Shown piece after piece: positions 1-11,645 of a DNA stretch of 64,000 nt. Location of the stretch: the NCBI GenBank assembly GCA_008828725.1, contig MEHQ01002940.1, forward strand, positions 23,100 to 87,099, given 5' to 3'. The first letter of the stretch is position 1. Every line of letters begins with the position of its first letter. Source of the stretch: Saccharina japonica (lineage: Eukaryota; Sar; Phaeophyceae; Laminariales; Laminariaceae). A program made the position numbers and the translations under genes. The notes under the pieces are model-generated. The model was not told the DNA's origin, did not search any database, and saw nothing but the letters and a program-made list of their open reading frames with translations.

Positions 1-87
1 AAAACAAGTCAAAATAATTAACATCGCGTTCCCAACTGGCATGATGTATTGTGCCAGATGTGTATGTATTTTTATTTTTTCCCATCC

Positions 88-403
88 CATTGATTATCTT
101 CGCCCTTCCCTCCTCTCTCCTTCCTACCTAGTCGTAACTCAGATCCGGGGTCACAAAAGTAAAGTAGCCTCTTCTCCCTCCTCCCCCACTACGGTTCTTG
201 CCTTGCATCTTTATCGCGAGAATATTTTAGCTTTTTCTTCCCTCGTCAACTCTCGTCGAATTGTGCTTACCCACGGTACAATATGCGCTCTCGACAGTTG
301 GTGTCATTTGAGAATAAAAATCTCCATACAAAGACTGGAACCCTGGACCTCCAACCTAACAGACTTCGTGCTTACCTGTTAGACCACTGGGGCCACCGGT
401 CTA
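88..403 (-). mobile_element. tRNA-derived SINE, copy 1
   Basis: On the minus strand the block opens near 403 with a tRNA-like head: a stretch resembling an A box (GTGGTCTAACAGG) and, about 35 bases later, a B-box-like GGGTTCCAGTC. A body follows that is shared with 24228-24425 (same strand) and with 40925-41115 and 48963-49268 (opposite strand). The shared body contains 'cgacgaggga', 'tctcgcgataaa' and 'gaccccggatctgagt'. A tRNA head plus dispersed conserved body is the SINE structure. No coding capacity is expected. Confidence 0.6.
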
Positions 404-409
404 GTAGAG

Positions 410-560
410 ATCCAACATATATCATGCAGATGATGCGGCTCCCACCCGGTTTTTCAACATGGAGTTATCTATAGACCACAGAGATCAGGAGTCTGTGTGC
501 CTAAAAGCTAGACCTTGAAGCGGGAATGACCTCGTATATGATTTTGTCCGATGAGCCTAG
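410..560 (+). repeat. Dispersed 'gatcatgcag' repeat family, fragment
   Basis: Contains 'atcatgcagatgatgcggctcc' style sequence that recurs at 11140-11370, 20560-20790, 23640-23850, 30133-30545, 31660-32135, 43395-43595 and 56690-57000. Each copy carries variants of 'ctgtgagaggttgtgcagga', 'aacccaggaaacatgt' and 'gatcatgcagattac'. The element type is unknown. Confidence 0.5.
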
Positions 561-980
561 ACTCGGTATCTTGATACTCCAAAAATGTTCATGTGTACAC
601 ACGCTTTGCACGGCACGTTTTGACCGGATCAAGAGTAAAACTTTACGGGGTATGTACAGCAGTAAAACAAATCGTTTAGCCAACCAGCACCTACGAAGTA
701 ACAGCAATGCGCGTTACAATAACTCACGCCCGGTCACACTGCTGTGACACAAAAGCAACCAATAAATAAACGCCGTTTTCAATTCGGTCACCCAATATCA
801 CCCACCCACCCTCACCTCCCCTCCCCTTCCATCCCTCCCTCCCTCCCTCCCTCCCCTCCCTACCCTTCCGGACGCGTGCGCGCCCTGCCGGTGTTGTGCG
901 CGTGCGTGCATGCGGCAGATGCTGCTGGCGGACGCCACGCTGGGGACCTACGGCTAGCACCCGTGGTGCAAGCTGATGCC
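561..980. other. Region upstream of gene 1; pyrimidine tract
   Basis: No independent gene is seen. Positions about 800-868 are a C/T-rich tract of (CCCT)-type repeats on the + strand, followed by GC-rich sequence up to the first in-frame ATG of gene 1 at 981. The tract could be promoter-proximal or, if 981 is not the true start, the 3' end of an upstream intron. No TATA box could be assigned. Confidence 0.3.
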
Positions 981-2371
981 ATGGCGGCAGGGCAGGGGGG
1001 AGGGGAAGGAGAAGGGGGTGAAGAGGGGCGGGGGGCTTCGCTCCCACAGTGCTTCTCTAGCCCGGACGCCGACCCTTCGAGAGGAGAGTGGACGGAATGC
1101 GAGGGTGGCGTTCGGGAGTCGCCTGTAGACATGGTGGACTGGGTCTGGGACAACGCGGAATACAGATTCTATCAAATGTGGGTGCAAGTTCCATCGTGAA
1201 ACCATTCTCTGTGGGTTACAAGGTTACCCCTTCGGGATTGTGGTCGGCTTCAAATCCCGGGGGTGTCGCAAGCTGAAAAGGGAGTTCTAACACAGCAGGC
1301 GTTCGTTCATCGTACCAGCCATATACATATGTACGGGTACGCGTATAGGCCACCGGGGAAAGAACGAAGAACTTAAAAAAAAAATACTTGGAAAGCTGCA
1401 AAAGACCCCCCCCCCACAAAAAAGTAGCAAGGAATCGCGGAGCAAGTAACCGGGCAAAAATGACACCGACCAGCCCGAACGAGTTTGTAGTAGTGCTATT
1501 AAATAATACGGGGGACCATAGTAAATAGGACCAAATATTGTTCGTAGAAGTAGCGAAATTTATACCATTTTGTCCCGGATAATAATTTACTGTTTGTAGT
1601 AAATATTAATACACAATCGGTCCTTATATTTACGGACATAGTGGTACAGGTTTTTGTGTGTAACGGAGGGGTCCTATTTACTATGGTCCCCCGTAATAGC
1701 ACTGCTGTAGTTCTATAGGTGGGTATGAGTTGTATGATTAAAAGACGCAGGCTACCTTAAGGTAGGGGTGCACCTGCGTGCAGGCATATGGCGTGAGGTG
1801 CCTAACGACCACAAAACACGTGGCCGATTCACCCATTCAGAACGGAAAAAAAAAAGTTTTCCTACACTAATTCCAAGTAGTTTTCCCCCCAAAAACGGGG
1901 GGCCTTAAGAACTGGTCCCACGAATTCGGGGACAAACTACTTGGAATTAGTGTGGGACATTTTATTTTTTAAGGGGTTGAATAGATGAAAATTTCACCAA
2001 ACGAAAAAGGTCTACGGCAGTGACGCTCCATGGGGAAAATTGAAAATGACAGCGAAGAGTGTGTGGCAACGACTGACGTGTGTGACGCAAGGGGGCGCGA
2101 AGACGATCGCATGGCGCACTGAGGAGGCTGGAGGTAAACGGGTGCGCGAAGTCTGTGAATAGTCTAGGGGCGCGAAGTCTTTTAATAATCACCACACGCT
2201 CCACGCTCCCAATCGTGAAATGGATAGCGAAACGTCTAAAGTTTCGATCGCACGGAGCGAAATTTCGCTAAAATCTAGGCCCAGGCAGGCACGCAAAGAG
2301 GGCGAAACGACTGATCGGTACAGCGAAAAACGAAAAACGCTCCTCGTTCTTGAGGTAATTCGTAAGAGATT

Positions 2372-2439
<68 letters not shown>

Positions 2440-3570
2440 TTAATACTACCACTACTACTACTACTACTACTCAGGTGAAATAGAAGACTTTTCGATTCAA
2501 GTCGGAATAACGGAACACGCATATACGATACGCTGTCGAAGGGGCAAAACAAACAGATAGTATTCTTAAAAAATGTAATTTTGTGTTTGTGTGTGTGTTG
2601 TGACGTGCAGGTGCAGTAACTTGTGGCGCAAGGATCACGCGGACGAGGGCCCAATGCCTCACTGGAAGTGGAGACCCGATGACTGCTCGCTGGCGGAAGT
2701 GGATGCTGACAAGTTCTGCCGCGTTATGGAGGGAAGGAAAGGGATTTTATTTGTCGGTGAGCGAGTGACTGGCAGCGAGGGGAGGGGGGGGGAAGGAGGG
2801 AGGAGGGAGGGAGGAGGGAGGGAGGGAGGGAGGGAGGAGGAGGGAGGGGGGGGAGGGGGGGAGGGGGGTGAGGGAAGGGAGGGAGGGAGAGAAAAGGGTT
2901 GCTACTGTTTTGAGTCAAAACATTTCCCACTAATGGGGTCACCGGAGGGGGCGTACCCCAATAGGCTTGCACCCGAAGCGTATTGGATATTACTATTTGC
3001 AAGCCCAGAGGCCTATTTTGATTTGTGTATCGGGCTTACCTTTTCCATTTTTTCTCACAAAGGCAGTTGTGTGGCGGGGTATGTACGTAGAGAGCGCCTC
3101 CCGTGAGGGGCGTCGGCAATTTTGGCCGGTACCCCTCTCTCGTACCACATGTCGCCTCGGTCACCCGCCGCAATACCACAGGCAGGCAGCTCTCATCCTC
3201 CTCCTGTAGAGGTCGCCTTTTGATAGACAGCCAGCAGTAGCATCAGGGAGTAGGTTAGATGGGGAAAAACAAGCAATACGTATGTAGTCATAGTGCTGAG
3301 TGACCCGGTTCTGCTGCTGTATATATAAGTAGTTCCAGGTTCGAGTGTGGAATAAGAAAACAACTTAACTTATTTTTCGCGTATCGTTTGTACACACGCG
3401 AGAGGGGGTATGTTTTACGTCTCGTGGGTAAAGGGGGAGTGCGCCCCGCCTCGCGCCCAGTAGGTTTCCACCTCTTCTAAGATCGTCTACAGACAGACAG
3501 ACAGACGGACAGACAGACAGACCGACGGACAGACGGACAGACAGGCAGACAGGCAGACAGACAGACAGGC

Positions 3571-3608
<38 letters not shown>

Positions 3609-6600
3609 CAGTCTACATCAGATCAGGGGCAAAAACGAGAAAATTGTGCTGAGCGGCCCAGGCTTTTTTGCTTGTAGGGAGAATAAAGGAAGTAAAAAAC
3701 CTAAAGAGCGCGCGCACACACGCGATATATAGCTGGTCGCTTCGAACTCGATCGCTCGACAGCTCGATACGTTGTTTTTAACCTGTTTACGAATATATAC
3801 TTCGGATTGGACGTCTATCGATTGAGTTGTTGATACTGGTCTTTGCAAGCCGTGTGAAATTTCTATATAGATAGTACTTGAAACTGTCAGGACAGTTTTA
3901 TCGTACAACGAAATGAAACCAAACACATATGATATCATACACACAAGACACAAACACGCAAAGACACACCCAACACTTTTTTTTTAGAGCTATACCCCAT
4001 CCCCCCATCTATAAATATATTTTATATGTATAGGTTGGGTTGGCATCGGTTGGCGACGACACTGTAAAACACGCCTCTCGCTGCGTGAGCTAGACCACCA
4101 GGGTACCGATTTGTTTTTGTTTTTGGCGGTCACCAAGGCTGGCGGTCTTGTCAGATAGTTTGTGCGGGGTCGAGAACCTTAACTCCGCACAAGGGGAACG
4201 ATCGTATCACGTAGTGTGTATATGGTGAGGCACCCGCGAGGCAGTTGCGTAGTGCTCCCATTGCTGTCTCAGGAAGTGGCCACACCAGTAATTAAATTAG
4301 CCCATTGAAGCTGTCATCCATATGCAAGTCCGCCTCACAAGCGGTTCTTAGTAGGATGCAGCTCACCCTTCATGCGACTCGCCCAATACCTCACGGCGCT
4401 TCGCACTTGGTGTGCTAGCGATGTCTGCCTGGTCGGTGGAAACCCGACATGCTCCGTCCCGGCATCGTAGGGATGCGAGGGTCTATGGTCATAATACTAC
4501 GGCCATGCATGAAAATGAAGTACAGCCCCCCCCCCCCCTATAAATATATGATACATATAGATACACCTATGATGGTGGTGAAATTGATCTTAAAACTTTG
4601 CTCCATCTGCGGATCTCTCCCGCCTGTGAAGGCCTTCCCGCGCGGTTTCTTCGCCGAGGTGCGTGTCCCGCCTCGACCGTAACGGCCGGCGCCGACGACA
4701 CTCTCGCTCGGCGCCGCATGCGCTCGCGCGGGGCCTCGACGTCGGAATCTACGACGGGTATCTCCGCAACCTACGAGCCCTCTCTGCCCTCTAAGCGTTT
4801 TGACGCAACACCTCGCCACAGGAATAATATTTTATCGTGATTTTTTCGGGGGAGGGGGGGGGGTGCTCTCCGGCCGCCGGTGCCTCGGGAGGGTCGGCCA
4901 CCCTGCCGGCGCCGACGTCGAGGAGACCTCTGGGGGCGAACACAAAAGTCGAGATCTACGACATGTTTCCCACCCCCGGTCACAAAAATGCCGTCCATGT
5001 TTCGTTTCGATGACGTATGTTACGTAAAAAAAAAAGTCCACGATTACGGGGGCCCGTAGTAAATAGAACCAAATTTTGGTCGAATAAATAGGTAAATATA
5101 TAGGTTTTTGTGTGTATTGTAAGTCCTATTTACTATAGCCCCCCGTGATAGTTCGTTTTTCGGAGAGCACCAAAGCTTGCGCAAATCGAGCGAAAGAGCC
5201 CGGGGTCGCTTCGTGATCACAAGCGAGAGCGTGACCGAAGCGGGCTCTGGCGGGCGCAGGCGTGTAGAGCGGATGAAGTAGGGGGGCGGTGGCCGGTGTG
5301 GCGTCTCATCCGTCGCTTCTTCGAGGAGGGAAGGCGGTCGCACAAAGTGGGCTAGAGGTCGAACCTCTCTCCAGATACAGCATAAATCCCCACGAGTTTC
5401 AAGATAAAAATAACACACCAATTTTAAGACAAAATGTCCCGCACTAACTTCAATATATATATATATATATAGGTTGGGTTGGCGTCGGCTTACAACGACG
5501 CTGTAAACCCCGCCTCTAACTGCATGAGCTAGACAACCAGGGTATCGTTTTTTTGTTTTTGGCGGTCACCAAGGCTAGCAGTCTTGTTAGATAATTTGTG
5601 CACAAGGGGAATGATCGTATCACGTAGTGTGTATATGGTAAGGCACCCACGAGGCAGATGTATAGCATACTCATTGCTGTCGCTGGAAATGACCACACCA
5701 GAAATTAAATTAACTCATTGAAGCTATCAACCATATGCAAGTTCCCCTCACAAGCGGTTCTCAGTAGAATGCAGCTCACCCTTTATGCGACTCGCCCAAC
5801 ACCTCACGGCGCTTCGCGCTTGGTGCAAGCAATGCCTGTCTAGTTGGTTAAAACCCAATGTGCTCCGCTCCGGCATTGTAGGGATGCGAGGGTCTATGGT
5901 CATACGACTACGGCCATGCATGAATATCGAGTACACCCCCCTCCTCCCCCAACTATGGGCATACGACTACGGCCGTGCACGACATGAATACCCCCCCCAC
6001 CCACCTAGCAATGTCTGCATGGTCGGTGAAAACCCGACATGGTCCGTACCCGCATTGTAGAGATGCGAGGGTCTATGGCCATACGACTACGGCCATGCAC
6101 GAGTATCGAGTACACCCCCGCCCACCCACCCACCCACCCACCTTCCCAACCATCGCCCCCGTCACCCATCTACGCACCGCCCCTGGTCGATGAAAACCCA
6201 ACGTGCTCCGTGCCGGCATGGTAAGGATGCGAAGATCTATAGTCATGTATACGATTACTACGCCATGCATGACATGAGTACAACCCCACCCCCACCTCCC
6301 CTCCTCCTCGTCCTCCTCCTCCTCCTTTATCCCCCCCCCCACTCTCCCATCACCGCCTCGTCACCGACCTCTCAGGCGATAGCCTGACACGGATAATGGC
6401 CTCCACCCTCGCCTCGGTTCTTCGCGCGGAGGTTCGCGCCCCCGGGGACGACGAGGAGAAGGTGAACGGGGAAGCACGGCAGGCGGACAGATGGACAGCC
6501 TGCGGAGGCGAGCTCAACTTCAGCTTCATCCGCAACGACTTCCTCGACCCGCGCACCGTCGAGTACGACGGGATACACTGCGAAGAGCCCGACGTGAGCA

Positions 6601-9600
6601 AAACGCGCTGCGTTGCGTTCGCACTGAGCTCCGTCCTGAAAGAGGTGGACACGCTGGTGCTCAACTCCGGAGCCCACAAGAGGAACGGGGGCTGGGAGGC
6701 CTACGGGGACGCGATGAGGGTCTCGAGCGCGAGCCTGACCGCGTCCATGAAGAGCTTGCACGGGGATAACGCCATACTGGTCGTGAGGAACACCGTTCCG
6801 GGTCACTGGGGCTGCGAAGAAAGGTATGAGGCCTATGAAGGGGCGGCGGAGGGGGGGGCAGGGGGGGGCGGGGGGGCGAAACTTGAGTTGTGCGGCGAGT
6901 CGCATGAAGGGTGAACTGCATCCTATGTACTAAGAGTCGCTTGTGAGGCGACCTTTCTTGCGTATGGATGACAGCGTCGAAGGCGTTGGGGGTTTGTTTC
7001 TGGTGTGGCCATTTCTAGAGGCAGCAATGGGTGTACTCTATAACAGCCTTAGGGGGGGGGGGGGGCTCTCATCTGTTGCCTGGCGTAGGCGTTCTACCAT
7101 TGACTACGCATCCCTTGCGAGGCGGAAACACCACCGCTCTTTTTGTACGTGTCGTTTGTTTGGATCGCTGTGTCTCATGATTGGTTCCACAAGGGTTAGG
7201 CAGCTGCTGTATTATTAGCCCTTATCCTAGACTAAACCGCGGACTGGTGCTACGTTTTCTGCTGCTGCTTTTGTTGTTATCGTTCCCACATTTCCTCTAG
7301 CAAAACTAGCGTCCGTGGGAACACAAAAGGTGCTCAAGCCCTAAGATCCTTTTTTTCGTTTTAAACACACTTTGGACGGAAAGCATGACGCTTGCCCACC
7401 TGAAAAACACACGAGAAGGTAGAGGGGTATGCATTATATACCCCCATTTTCACGCCACTCGGTAGGGGGGTTTGTACTATATACATACCCCATTTGAACG
7501 TGAAACAAAAACGTTTTTTTTGTCGCAGAGTTAAGAAAACAATCCCGTGCCATGTGTATATCGCCTGGTGTGTATGTCGCGAACACATCAAAGCTAACCC
7601 CAAACTTAATGATGCTGCAAAAAAAAAACGAAATGTGGTAAGTCAACTCGCCCGAGTGTCTCTCTGGTCGGCTAACATCATAGGACTAAGAAGAGATGCC
7701 TCTGCCGTAGCACCAGACCGCTCTGATCTACGCGCGCCCATTCCAAGCAGTTCTGCCTGGTTGGCGAAAACCCAACGTGCTCCGTCCCGGCATTGTATCT
7801 TACCTACGTGTGATTTACCCTTTACTGCTGTCTTTGTCATGTGTGCATTTCAAGAGCAGTTTGTTTAGATATCTACGCCAAGATACGTAGGCTGGTCTAC
7901 GATCGGCAATTAATCTTCTCCCCACTTCCACTTGAAAGTTACCGGGCTCCCCGTATCTTCGTTACATTCAACTGCTGCGCAGTTGTTTACGTTCGCCGTC
8001 ACTCTCCGTTTCCGAGTGTACTCTAGGGCCTTCTCCATGTGTTTCTGCAGTCCTTCGGGTGTTTCTGATGTGCTTACGAAATCAGCCGCAAACGTCAATC
8101 CCGACACATGATCTTGCCCCACCGTGACCTCCTGCTTTACTGCTTGGACTGCTACTATCATGCCATTAATATATACCTTGAATAGGTTAGGTGATAGCGC
8201 ACATCCCTGTGCAACTCCGTGTAAGATATCAACATACCTCAATATTTCCCCGTCTAGCATCACAACACTTCTTGCACATTCCGTCATCTTCTTCCTTCAT
8301 CGTTCTCCATCTTCTGCACATCTAGAAAGAAACAGTACGTTGTTAGCACCGCGTCTTTCCTACCTTGGGGTATTGTACCAATGTGTACACATGGTCTACG
8401 CAGCTACGGTTTGGCCTAAACCCTGCTTGCCCTTCGCTAGTTTTTCCTTCCTTCTCTGTCATTTCTTCTGCCGTTCAAAATATTACAGAGTGCTTTACCT
8501 ACGATGCTTAGTACCGTTATCCCCCTATAGCCCCCCGGGTCAGCCTTGTCACCTTTCTTAAATTCGTTTAATAATACTCCTTCTCTCCACCTCTTAGGCG
8601 CGTACTCGTTTTTCCATATCCAGTTATACAACTTTACCACCATGGTAAGCACTCCTTCTCCCCCGTTCTTCGTGAATTAATACACTACATGGTCCGCCCC
8701 TGCTGCCTTTCTCTTCTCAAGTTTAGATACGCACTTCTACTTCTTCCCTTGTGAAGCCTCCCCGTAACCCTCCTCCACCACTGTCTTTCCCTTTATGATG
8801 CATCTACGGTCGCCTCTGCGCACGTGCTGATTTCCTTCTCGAATTCTGCGTCGAACGTTTCGTTGGCTGTGGTCGTTCCTAGCTTGCGGTATTGCGCTTC
8901 CCTTATCCCCTTTGAACTACTAATCGTTTTACCGTTCTGTGCTCTTAATGTAGCTATTCCCGTGTGTGTTTTGCCTCTGCTGCTTGTTTGCCCAGTATCC
9001 CTTTGATCCCTCTCCACATCTGCTTAATCCCGCCATCGAAGTCGTCATTAGTTTTATTAACTACTTCTTTCCATATCCCTTTTATCTTCTTCTCTACGGT
9101 CTCTTTTACTTTTTTTCTAGAAATAGCATATTTCCCTCCCATCATGACGTAGTTATACTCTATCATATGTGTATCTATGTGTGCCTTTCTCCTTGTTCTT
9201 ATAGCCCCTTTTACTTCGGCATCCCGCCACTCTACTGCTTTGCTGTGGTCCTGGCCGGACGCTTGTATCCCATCCCGATCTACCTTGATTTTCTCGGGCG
9301 GGGGGGTTCAGTATATTCAGGTACTTCCATACCAACCTTAGCTCCCCCCCTTCCCCCCCCGGAACTGAATCTTACTATCGATTCCGAACTACCGCTCATT
9401 AGTGCCCGTCCCTTGCGTACTGGTAATGCTCCTATCATGTTGTCCGTGTTTGTTTTTCTTTCATCGAGACGCTTTTGTGGTTGTTGTTGGAAGTGTTGGT
9501 GAACCATGTGTGTGAACCACGTGCGATATTTCAGGGAAATGAACTACGTACTTGTATAATATGATGACCATCGTCGTCATCATATACCATAGGTCTGGGC

Positions 9601-11645
9601 ACGGTCTGACTCAGTCAGTACGAAGCGATTGTACTGTCGTCGAAATCAATCAGTATACTGGATTGCAGCAGTATTCCTGTCTCTCCTCTTTCCTCTCTGC
9701 TTCCGACCCGCATTTAGTGGGTTTCCGTACTATAACATGGCGTGTTTATTGGACGTACGCAAGAAAAAACCTGCTGGCGAATATACTGGCCGGGTCAATC
9801 AGTAGATTACTACTGCCAGTCAATCAGCAGATTACTACAGCCAGTAGATTACTACTGCCAGCACATACTGCTGGCAGTACCCAGCCGTGTATCATCATCA
9901 TAACACCGGTGCATGCCCTCATGTTTCGTTTTTTTTGTTTGCCTTTTTTTTTACAGGATGTTCGAAGGACCCGTAAGTGCAGAAGTGGCCACCTCCCTCG
10001 TAGCGGCGGGGCCGGAAACCTTCGAGTGGGGTGATTTCGACGCCAACAATAGGGTGGGTCAAAAGCAACCAACTTGAAAACTAGAGCTTCATTTGCGACT
10101 ACGAGGCGTAAAAGAGCGTTTGTTGAGTTTGCACATATAGAGAGTACGTTTTTTGTTTTTTTCAGCGCGTGATTTGTTTTCCAGAATGGGAAGGTTAAGG
10201 TAAGGTTGAGGGCTGCCGACGCCGAGCAAGGTGCTTTCGGAAGTATGTCTGGTCCAGACCCTTCGCGGAAAGTATCGTAAGGGTCGACTTTATTAGCACC
10301 CTCATTTTACCGTTGGCGAGAAAAACGAGAGCTGAAAAAAAATATACTAAGTATATATTTATATATAAGCCAACGCTCTTTTTCGGTAACTCCCTTCCCT
10401 ATCCGTCCGGTCGTCTCACAGAAGTTGAAGCGAAACCACTCTTGTCTTCCGGAAAATGTAGGCAAGGGTTAGGGTTAGGGTTAGCCCCCGTGTTTGGGTA
10501 TATTAATATCCATACTTGAAAAAAAAAGAAACTTGACAAACAACTAGGTTTTGGTGGTTACCTGCTGCTGTTCGGATGGGCAGTTCCCAACCGAGCTTTA
10601 AACTTGACTCTAGCGCCGATCCGTGGACCATAACACCCCGATCGCCATACACGCACGTATGTATTAAGGTGGCACCTAGGGAGCAGCACGGCAACGCATT
10701 GTCGTTGTGGTGTTGGCGCATGCTACGGTAGCCTGCATGCAGGTGCACCCTAAGTTAGTTTCCTGAGGGTGGTCTCTTGGGGAGCTCTATACTAATAGCA
10801 AGTCAAAAACTGATTTTGGGGGGAAAATAAAAGTGCTACGTATTTACCCGATAAGCAATACCATACCAGGTATGGTCTAAGTGTAGAAATGAGCAATACT
10901 GCAACACAAGAATGAAAAAAGTACGACGATTTTGGATTAAGGAGCCTTTCATACTTTCATAGATCGTTCAGAAAACCATTCAGCCAAAAAACGGTACAAT
11001 ACCTCTCTATCGTAGCAGCACGGGTCTGGTTCAGCCATATTCTTATTACTGTAGTTCCCTAAGGGTCCTTACATGCTCCTTTTTTTCTATACAAGTGGTC
11101 CTTGTATTTCCGCCCCAGGGTGATCTACTGTGGATGGCCTATTAATAGATGATCTAGTTCCTCCCCTGTCGCTGTGAGAGGTTGTGCAGTAATAGTACAG
11201 ATGCAACGGAGGAAACATTTCCTATGTGTACGTAGATCATGCGGATTATCCGGATCCCACCCGGAAACATGAGCTAGATCATATGTACAGCAGTATCGGG
11301 AATAGATCTGCCTTGGAAGGCCTACTGCTTATAATAGATCATGAAGTGGGAATCGGTCATCTGCCCCAGGTGCGGAAGGTTTTTACGTCCAAAAAGGCGC
11401 TAATTTCCCCCCGTTTTTTTCCCTCCTCTTTCTCCCCTCCTCTGCGTGTAAAGGTTCTAGAGGAGGCGTTTACGAGCACGGGTGGGGGCTGGAGAGTGCT
11501 GGATGCTTACACCCCGACTCTGCTGCGCGCCGACCTGCACCACGGCAGCGGGGACTGCCTCCACTACTGCGTTCCTGGCCCGATAGACCACTGGGTTAGG
11601 TTGCTCTACAACATTTTACTTGTGGAGACAGCGGAAAAGAGCTAG
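981..11645 (+). CDS. TBL/PC-esterase-like O-acetyltransferase (5 exons)
   Basis: Exons: 981?-1177, 2611-2756, 6376-6823, 9957-10053 and 11454-11645 (TAG). All introns are GT-AG and phases match at every junction, giving about 359 residues. The first junction is phase 2, the second splits the Gly codon of FVGDSL, the third splits Arg, the fourth is phase 0. Motifs in order: a WKWRPDDC stretch typical of the N-terminal region of TBL proteins, FVGDSLTR (Ser about 117), VLNSGAHKRNGG, then DCLHYCVPGPIDHW (Asp about 330, His about 333), which matches the family's DCxHWCLPG block. In plants this family O-acetylates wall polysaccharides in the Golgi with Ser-His-Asp catalysis; the exact substrate here is unknown. 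Family members usually have an N-terminal membrane anchor. None follows the ATG at 981, so an upstream exon may be missing. The introns are filled with transposons. Family call fairly sure, start unsure. Confidence 0.8.
1225..1372 (-). mobile_element. Partial copy of 635-bp TIR element
   Basis: Shares 'ccccttcgggattgtggt', 'ggtgtcgcaagctga' and 'caggcgttcgttc' with the interiors of the two complete elements at 51084-51718 and 52963-53597. No terminal repeats remain. It lies in intron 1 of gene 1. Confidence 0.5.
1491..1703. mobile_element. MITE family A, copy 1
   Basis: Inverted ends 'acgggggaccatagtaaat' and 'atttactatggtcccccgt' bound about 190 bp. The inversion extends outward through 'tagtgctatt' / 'aatagcact'. 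The same termini recur at 5044, 35784, 42894 and 54521. Non-coding, in intron 1 of gene 1. Confidence 0.7.
1826..1985. mobile_element. MITE family B, head-to-head pair
   Basis: Two facing half-copies: 'cctacactaattccaagtag' and, 70 bases later, 'ctacttggaattagtgtggg'. The outer ends resemble 'acccattcagaac' and 'ttaaggggtt'. Single copies with the same core and ends are at 18380-18468 and 48842-48935, with weaker fragments near 29925, 30705 and 40240. The pair could fold into a long hairpin. Confidence 0.55.
2374..2471. repeat. (ACT)n microsatellite
   Basis: About 97 bases of ACT repeat with one short interruption (attaat) near 2439. It creates spurious poly-Thr, poly-Val and poly-Ser reading frames. 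Confidence 0.95.
2777..2890. repeat. (GGGA)n-like purine tract
   Basis: Purine-only G/A-rich tract immediately inside intron 2 of gene 1, 20 bases after the donor site at 2757. Confidence 0.85.
3490..3607. repeat. (ACAG)n microsatellite
   Basis: About 29 units of the 4-bp repeat with occasional ACGG and AGGC variants, in intron 2 of gene 1. Confidence 0.95.
4031..4540 (+). repeat. Dispersed ~500-bp repeat family C, copy 1
   Basis: Begins 'aggttgggttggc' and runs through 'ggtggcgacgac'-like, 'ggcggtcaccaaggctggc', 'aaattaaattag' and 'gggatgcgagggtctatgg', ending at a poly-C run. Near full copies are at 5471 and 35283, partial ones at 5950-6290, 6885-7060, 7740-7800, 29230-29700, 36865-37015 and 41826-41905. 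Non-coding; a fixed start and homopolymer end suggest a SINE-like or other non-autonomous element. Confidence 0.6.
4600..4985. other. GC-rich island in intron 2, no recognised gene
   Basis: A GC-rich patch with several overlapping open frames on both strands, including 'ggccggcgccgacga' near 4683 and 'gccggcgccgacgtcga' near 4905. No protein motif is recognised. It may be a captured gene fragment or a repeat. Confidence 0.25.
5044..5150. mobile_element. MITE family A, copy 2
   Basis: Inverted ends 'tacgggggcccgtagtaaat' and 'atttactatagccccccgt' enclose about 70 bp with the family core 'aggtaaatatataggttttt'. In intron 2 of gene 1. Confidence 0.7.
5471..6300 (+). repeat. Family C repeat, copy 2, with extra 3' units
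   Basis: A full copy (5471-5945) is followed by at least two further truncated 3' portions carrying 'gatgcgagggtctatggcc' and 'catacgactacggccatgca' (about 5950-6110 and 6190-6290), each ending in a C-rich run. The 3' unit has been locally amplified just upstream of exon 3 of gene 1. Confidence 0.6.
6885..7060 (-). repeat. Family C repeat, partial inverted copy
   Basis: Contains 'ggcgagtcgcatgaagggtg' and 'gtggccatttctagaggcag', the reverse complement of the middle part of family C. It begins about 60 bases after exon 3 of gene 1. Confidence 0.55.
7905..9507 (-). pseudogene. Decayed LINE reverse transcriptase
   Basis: On the minus strand, several frame-shifted pieces read in order of a non-LTR retrotransposon ORF2. 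Near 9166-8793 is a Lys/Glu-rich pre-RT region. Near 8652-8450 is a fingers-like segment with EGVLLNEFKKGDKADPGGY followed by RGITVLSIVGKALCNIL. Near 8287-7910 is a palm segment with GVAQGCALSPNLF. The catalytic YADD position reads FAAD, so the element is dead. It lies in intron 3 of gene 1. Motif order and spacing are as in LINE RTs; the exact clade is not determinable by eye. Confidence 0.75.
10185..10199 (+). other. Candidate 15-nt microexon of gene 1
   Basis: 'ttttccag' precedes and 'gtaaggtt' follows a 15-base in-phase segment that would insert NGKVK between exons 4 and 5 of gene 1 without changing frame. Direct joining of the flanking exons gives a more family-like sequence (DANNRVLEEAF), so this is probably cryptic or alternative. 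Confidence 0.2.
10466..10485. repeat. Interstitial telomere-like repeat
   Basis: Three consecutive TTAGGG-type units. Shorter or degenerate stretches are at 34140-34170, 38652-38664, 48340-48375 and 49786-49815. Confidence 0.6.
11140..11370 (+). repeat. Dispersed 'gatcatgcag' family, copy
   Basis: Contains 'gctgtgagaggttgtgcag', 'aacggaggaaacat' and 'agatcatgcggattatcc', matching the family listed at 410. It lies in intron 4, close to the last exon of gene 1. Confidence 0.5.

Noticed and set aside
2220-2483. Poly-Thr / poly-Val / poly-Ser reading frames
   Set aside because: They are translations of the (ACT)n microsatellite in different frames and strands.
3490-3607. Possible CRISPR or regulatory repeat array
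   Set aside because: It is a simple (ACAG)n microsatellite with no spacers, in a eukaryotic intron.
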